Below, piece by piece: positions 7,383 to 9,077 of a stretch of 9,077 nt of DNA. Each line of letters starts with the position of its first letter. The stretch's first letter is position 1. Below the pieces are notes generated by a model that was given only the letters and a program-made list of their open reading frames with translations, was not told the origin of the DNA and did no database searches. The stretch comes from Desulfocurvus sp. Lineage in GTDB: Bacteria; Desulfobacterota; Desulfovibrionia; Desulfovibrionales; Desulfovibrionaceae. The translations under genes and the position numbers were made by a program. The DNA is taken from the NCBI RefSeq assembly GCF_023230885.1, contig NZ_JALNWM010000136.1, forward strand, positions 1 through 9,077, read 5' to 3'.

Positions 7383-7546
7383 AATTATTCCCGGGCGCAA
7401 AGCGCAGGGGCTGCGGCCGCCCAGCCGCCCCGGCGCCGGGCCCGGCCCGCGCCCCCCCCGGCAGGAACTGCCGCCCGGGCGGCTTGTTACAAAGCGAACA
7501 TAAGGGAATTGCTGACAAAACTTTTGTACGAAGAGCCTGGAAAACC
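7383..7546. other. Gene-free spacer: GC-rich block, C8 run, then AT-rich palindromes
   Basis: The spacer between the terminator and the Hpt promoter. 7390-7482 is nearly all G/C, with a run of eight C at 7452-7459 and a small hairpin CGGCAG/CTGCCG (7459-7464/7468-7473). From 7483 it turns abruptly AT-rich, with the symmetric TTGTTACAA (7484-7492) and ACAAAACTTTTGT (7515-7527). I see no gene here; the AT-rich part looks like control DNA for the Hpt-ferredoxin unit. Confidence 0.6.
7515..7527. promoter_or_regulatory. Palindromic candidate operator upstream of the Hpt promoter
   Basis: ACAAAA-C-TTTTGT is a perfect 6+1+6 palindrome. Its centre lies about 61 bases before the start of transcription expected from the -10 box at 7570-7575, a spacing typical of class I activators. 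The binding protein is unknown; TTGT/ACAA half sites occur in sites of the CRP/FNR and Rex families, but neither full consensus is present. Confidence 0.35.
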
Positions 7547-7575
7547 TTGGCCCCCGTTCCGCGCTGTGCTAGGGT
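7547..7575 (+). promoter_or_regulatory. Candidate sigma70-type promoter of the Hpt-ferredoxin unit
   Basis: TTGGCC (7547-7552) and TAGGGT (7570-7575) are exactly 17 bases apart, and TGC just before the downstream box makes it an extended -10. The resulting leader is about 50 bases. The -10 box falls inside a longer open frame from 7484, which supports the shorter Hpt start at 7631. Confidence 0.52.
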
Positions 7576-7630
7576 CTGCTGGCCGACCCGGGAGCCAACG
7601 CCTGGCCCCCGACGGATGAGGGGGATTTTC

Positions 7631-7987
7631 ATGCCACTCGATCAGACCGGTGTCCTCGACCTGGAGGCCACCATGGCCCGGCTCAAGGGCGACAGGGACT
7701 TCCTGCTGACCCTCTTTCGCGTCTACATCGACGACCTGCCCGCCAAGCTCGAAGCCCTGGAGCAGGCCGCCGCACAGCGCGAACTGGAGGGCCTGCTGCG
7801 CACCGCCCATTCCCTCAAGGGCGCCTCGGCCACCATCGGCGCGCCCGCCATGCGCGAGGCGGCCGAACGGGTGGAGAACTCCGCCCGCAGCGGCGACCTG
7901 GACGCCGCCGTGGCCGCCATCCCCGCCCTGCGCGAACAAGCCCTGCTCCTGGCCCACCTGCTGCGCCAGGAAATCCAGAAGGACTGA
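7631..7987 (+). CDS. Stand-alone histidine phosphotransfer (Hpt) domain protein
   Basis: A 118-residue cytoplasmic protein made of a single Hpt domain, a helical bundle that passes phosphoryl groups between receiver domains in a multistep phosphorelay. The phosphorylatable His60 sits in AHSLKGASATIGA with the expected Lys63 and Gly64, between the leading helix (LLTLFRVYIDDLPAKLEAL) and a later helix (MREAAERVENSARSGDL). There is no receiver, kinase or output domain attached, so it must work with separate partners; the receiver/PAS/kinase protein 2 kb upstream is a candidate, on proximity only. The ATG at 7631 has the purine-rich GAGGGGGA six bases before it; an in-frame ATG at 7616 would add five residues (MRGIF) but would consume that site. 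It is followed after five bases by the ferredoxin gene, so the two are very probably co-transcribed. Confidence 0.9.
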   Translation: MPLDQTGVLDLEATMARLKGDRDFLLTLFRVYIDDLPAKLEALEQAAAQRELEGLLRTAHSLKGASATIGAPAMREAAERVENSARSGDLDAAVAAIPALREQALLLAHLLRQEIQKD

Positions 7988-7992
7988 CCGCC

Positions 7993-8199
7993 ATGCCCCG
8001 CGTCAGCTGCTCCATCATCCAGCCCCAGTGCAGCCGCTGCCAGGCCTGCGTCGAGGCCTGCCCCGAGCTGTTCGCCTGGGACGAGGAACTCGGCGAGGTT
8101 GTGGTCCGCGAGGACTGCGCCGACGCCCCGGACCTCGCCAAGGCCGTGGCCTGGTGCCCCCACGACTGCATCGAGGTCCACGACCCCGACACGCCCTGA
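7993..8199 (+). CDS. Single-[4Fe-4S] cluster ferredoxin, Desulfovibrio type
   Basis: A 68-residue acidic cytoplasmic electron carrier. The cluster motif C13-SR-C16-QA-C19 with the distant C55-P supplies the four ligands of one [4Fe-4S] cluster, the pattern of Desulfovibrio ferredoxins such as D. africanus FdI. C23, four residues after C19, and C59 in CPHDCIEV occupy positions where other ferredoxins carry extra or second-cluster cysteines; C6 and C42 are additional. The spacing between C23 and C55 is too poor in cysteines for a normal second cluster. The ATG lies five bases after the Hpt stop, with AAGGA at 7979-7983 inside the Hpt 3' end, consistent with translational coupling. No electron-transfer enzyme is adjacent, so its partner is unknown; being in one unit with a phosphorelay protein hints at redox-linked signalling, which is inference. 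Confidence 0.93.
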   Translation: MPRVSCSIIQPQCSRCQACVEACPELFAWDEELGEVVVREDCADAPDLAKAVAWCPHDCIEVHDPDTP

Positions 8200-8232
8200 C
8201 CCCCGCGGGCAGCCGCCCCCGGAAAGGCAGCG

Positions 8233-8255
8233 GCCCCGCCCGCCGGGCCGGAGCC
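8233..8255 (+). repeat. 23-bp direct repeat, copy 1
   Basis: Identical over 23 bases to 8691-8713 (begins GCCCCGCCCGCC, ends GGAGCC). Both copies are followed, within about 115-135 bases, by a near-identical CCGGGCGC, C-run, GGCG element (about 8372-8389 and 8784-8800), so a larger degenerate duplication is possible. Very low base complexity weakens the inference. Confidence 0.6.
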
Positions 8256-8302
8256 GCGCCAAGGGGCGCCCTCCCGGCAAGCGCATCCCCCGCCGCGCTC
8301 CC

Positions 8303-8319
8303 CCTGCGCGAAACGCAGG
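8303..8319. repeat. Small hairpin CCTGCG/CGCAGG
   Basis: A six-base perfect inverted repeat (8303-8308 and 8314-8319) with a five-base CGAAA loop, stable if transcribed but without a T-run on the plus strand. It lies about 100 bases after the ferredoxin stop and could protect or end that transcript by other means. Confidence 0.35.
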
Positions 8320-8441
8320 CGGCTCGGGCGGGCCCGCCCGCACAGAACCCCTGCCCCGGACCGGGCTGCCCCCGGGCGCCCCCCCGGCGCAACGAACCCG
8401 CGGCACATCCCCAGGCGCAACAAGCCCAGAAGAGCAGCCCC

Positions 8442-8480
8442 GGCGCGCCAGGAACCTGGCGCGCCAGAAGCCTGCGCGCC
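8442..8480. repeat. 16-bp tandem repeat (about 2.4 copies) with 11-bp palindrome
   Basis: GGCGCGCCAGGAACCT (8442-8457) is followed directly by GGCGCGCCAGAAGCCT (8458-8473), 14 of 16 bases alike, and then by a partial third copy GCGCGCC (8474-8480). The first junction also forms a perfect 11-bp inverted repeat, GGCGCGCCAGG (8442-8452) with CCTGGCGCGCC (8455-8465), two bases apart. Confidence 0.8.
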
Positions 8481-8690
8481 GAGGTCGAGGGGATGCCCGC
8501 CCGGACCGGAGCTGCCCGGCGCCCCAGGAGCCTTCCAGCCGCAGCCAGGGCCGCGCACCCGTGGGTGGGCGCTTGCCTCTGCGGGGCGCAAGGCTTTCGG
8601 TTCGCCCCCGCGCGACGGATGATCGGCGCCGGGCCTCGGGGCATCGTTGCCCAGGCGGAAGCGCCACCCGCCGCAAGGGCCGGACAGGCC

Positions 8691-8713
8691 GCCCCGCCCG
8701 CCGGGCCGGAGCC
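8691..8713 (+). repeat. 23-bp direct repeat, copy 2
   Basis: Exact match to 8233-8255, 458 bases downstream in the same orientation; the flanking bases differ on both sides. Confidence 0.6.
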
Positions 8714-8943
8714 CGGGCAGACGCCGCCCCTGGAACCCCCTCCCCGCCCCCGCCTGTTCACGCGGCGCCCCGTCCGCCCCGCCCGGGCGCCCCCCGGCGG
8801 CCTGTCTGCGGATGCCCCCGGGCCAGTCCCGGCAACCCCGGCGACGTGCCGCAGGATGCGGCCGCATGTCCCCGCCGCATGCCGCGACGGAAAAAACGCT
8901 TGCCCCCCGAAGGCCCTGGCGCAGGGCGGAGAACGCGACACCC

Positions 8944-8971
8944 GCTCTGCACGGGGCTCCCCGTGCAGAGC
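8944..8971. repeat. Perfect 13-bp inverted repeat (hairpin) at right end
   Basis: GCTCTGCACGGGG (8944-8956) and its exact reverse complement (8959-8971) are two bases apart; as RNA it would be a 12-bp stem with a four-base loop. No T-run follows on either strand, so it is not a classical terminator. Its last four bases (GAGC) are also the start of the 16-bp direct repeat. Confidence 0.75.
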
Positions 8972-8983
8972 TGAAGAGACGAC
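8968..8983 (+). repeat. 16-bp direct repeat, copy 1
   Basis: GAGCTGAAGAGACGAC, exactly repeated at 9031-9046 in the same orientation with a 63-base period (six turns at 10.5 bp per turn). Its richness in A relative to the surroundings makes a chance match less likely. Confidence 0.75.
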
Positions 8984-9030
8984 GGGCTGGCCGTCGGCTG
9001 GGGCGGGGCGAAGCGCCGGGGCGGCGGGCC

Positions 9031-9046
9031 GAGCTGAAGAGACGAC
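9031..9046 (+). repeat. 16-bp direct repeat, copy 2
   Basis: Exact copy of 8968-8983, followed at once by ATG (9047). Only ten codons follow before the window ends and no good Shine-Dalgarno site is present, so I do not call a gene there. Confidence 0.75.
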
Positions 9047-9077
9047 ATGTGCTCGCCGCCTGGAAAAGCGCCAAGCC

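Larger units (their letters stand above)
8200..9077. other. Extremely GC-rich, repeat-bearing region with no credible gene
   Basis: About 880 bases, rich in C on the plus strand. Long open frames exist on both strands only because A/T-rich stop codons are rare; their translations are Pro/Arg/Gly/Ala-rich without domains, and in the stretch I sampled (8521-8580) the A/T bases fall evenly over the three codon positions, unlike the real genes here, where the third position is almost always G or C. No Shine-Dalgarno plus start pair stands out. It holds the direct, tandem and inverted repeats listed separately. No tRNA or known structural RNA was recognised and no T-rich terminator follows the ferredoxin gene. 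The right end may be upstream control DNA of a gene beyond the window. Confidence 0.65.

Noticed and set aside
6386..7384. Minus-strand frame opposite the second TPR gene
   Set aside because: It mirrors the TPR gene, gives no recognisable domain, and begins inside the plus-strand terminator.
7452..7459. C8 run as a phase-variation switch
   Set aside because: It lies over 90 bases upstream of the predicted -35 box, outside any gene, and C runs are common in DNA of this composition.
8881..8940. Minus-strand terminator ending in the T6 run opposite 8891-8896
   Set aside because: The T-run is present, but no stable stem lies immediately before it on that strand.
8099..8974. Plus-strand frame after the ferredoxin gene
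   Set aside because: Starts inside the ferredoxin gene; Pro/Arg-rich product without domains or a ribosome site.
8968..9046. Possible CRISPR array
   Set aside because: Only two 16-bp copies with a 47-base gap and no cas gene; repeats are too short and too few, although the window ends here.
7815..9074. Minus-strand frame of about 420 codons covering the right end
   Set aside because: Crosses the Hpt and ferredoxin genes, is Gly/Arg/Ala/Pro-rich, and sampled A/T bases show no codon-position pattern.
9047..9077. ATG directly after the second 16-bp repeat as the start of a gene
   Set aside because: Only ten codons are visible and there is no convincing Shine-Dalgarno sequence.

Overview
The window looks like chromosomal DNA of a very GC-rich deltaproteobacterium, most likely a Desulfovibrio-type sulfate reducer. 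The support is the single-[4Fe-4S] ferredoxin, whose cysteine layout matches Desulfovibrio ferredoxins, the strong preference for G/C at third codon positions, and the signalling/TPR gene mix. No rRNA or other taxonomic marker is present, so the assignment is inference.

Layout, left to right: (1) positions 1-3075 (+), an RND-family efflux permease cut at the left edge by only about ten residues; (2) 3072-3968 (-), an NADP-dependent beta-hydroxyacid dehydrogenase of the glyoxylate/succinic semialdehyde reductase type, converging on the permease with stop codons that share bases; (3) 3969-4158, a divergent control region with a strong inverted repeat; (4) 4159-5616 (+), a receiver-PAS-histidine kinase protein whose ATP-binding domain lacks key residues; (5) 5717-6480 and 6530-7252 (+), tandem paralogues with a conserved N-terminal region of unknown function followed by TPRs, the first broken by a one-base deletion; (6) an intrinsic terminator near 7347-7382, then a promoter region with AT-rich palindromes; (7) 7631-7987 and 7993-8199 (+), a two-gene unit of a stand-alone Hpt phosphotransfer protein and a ferredoxin; (8) 8200-9077, about 880 bases of extremely GC-rich DNA with no credible gene but several direct, tandem and inverted repeats.

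How the parts may work together: the receiver/PAS/kinase protein and the Hpt protein could be parts of a multistep phosphorelay, and the ferredoxin next to Hpt suggests a link to redox state, but no partner is proven by sequence. The most distinctive features are the tandem TPR pair, the degenerate kinase, a shared promoter pattern (TTGGCM, 17-18 bases, then GCTA and T) ahead of both TPR genes and the Hpt gene, and the repeat-rich right end. I see no CRISPR array, transposase, phage gene, tRNA or rRNA. I did not find a convincing wholly new system; the TPR pair with its uncharacterised N-terminal region is the best candidate for unassigned biology.
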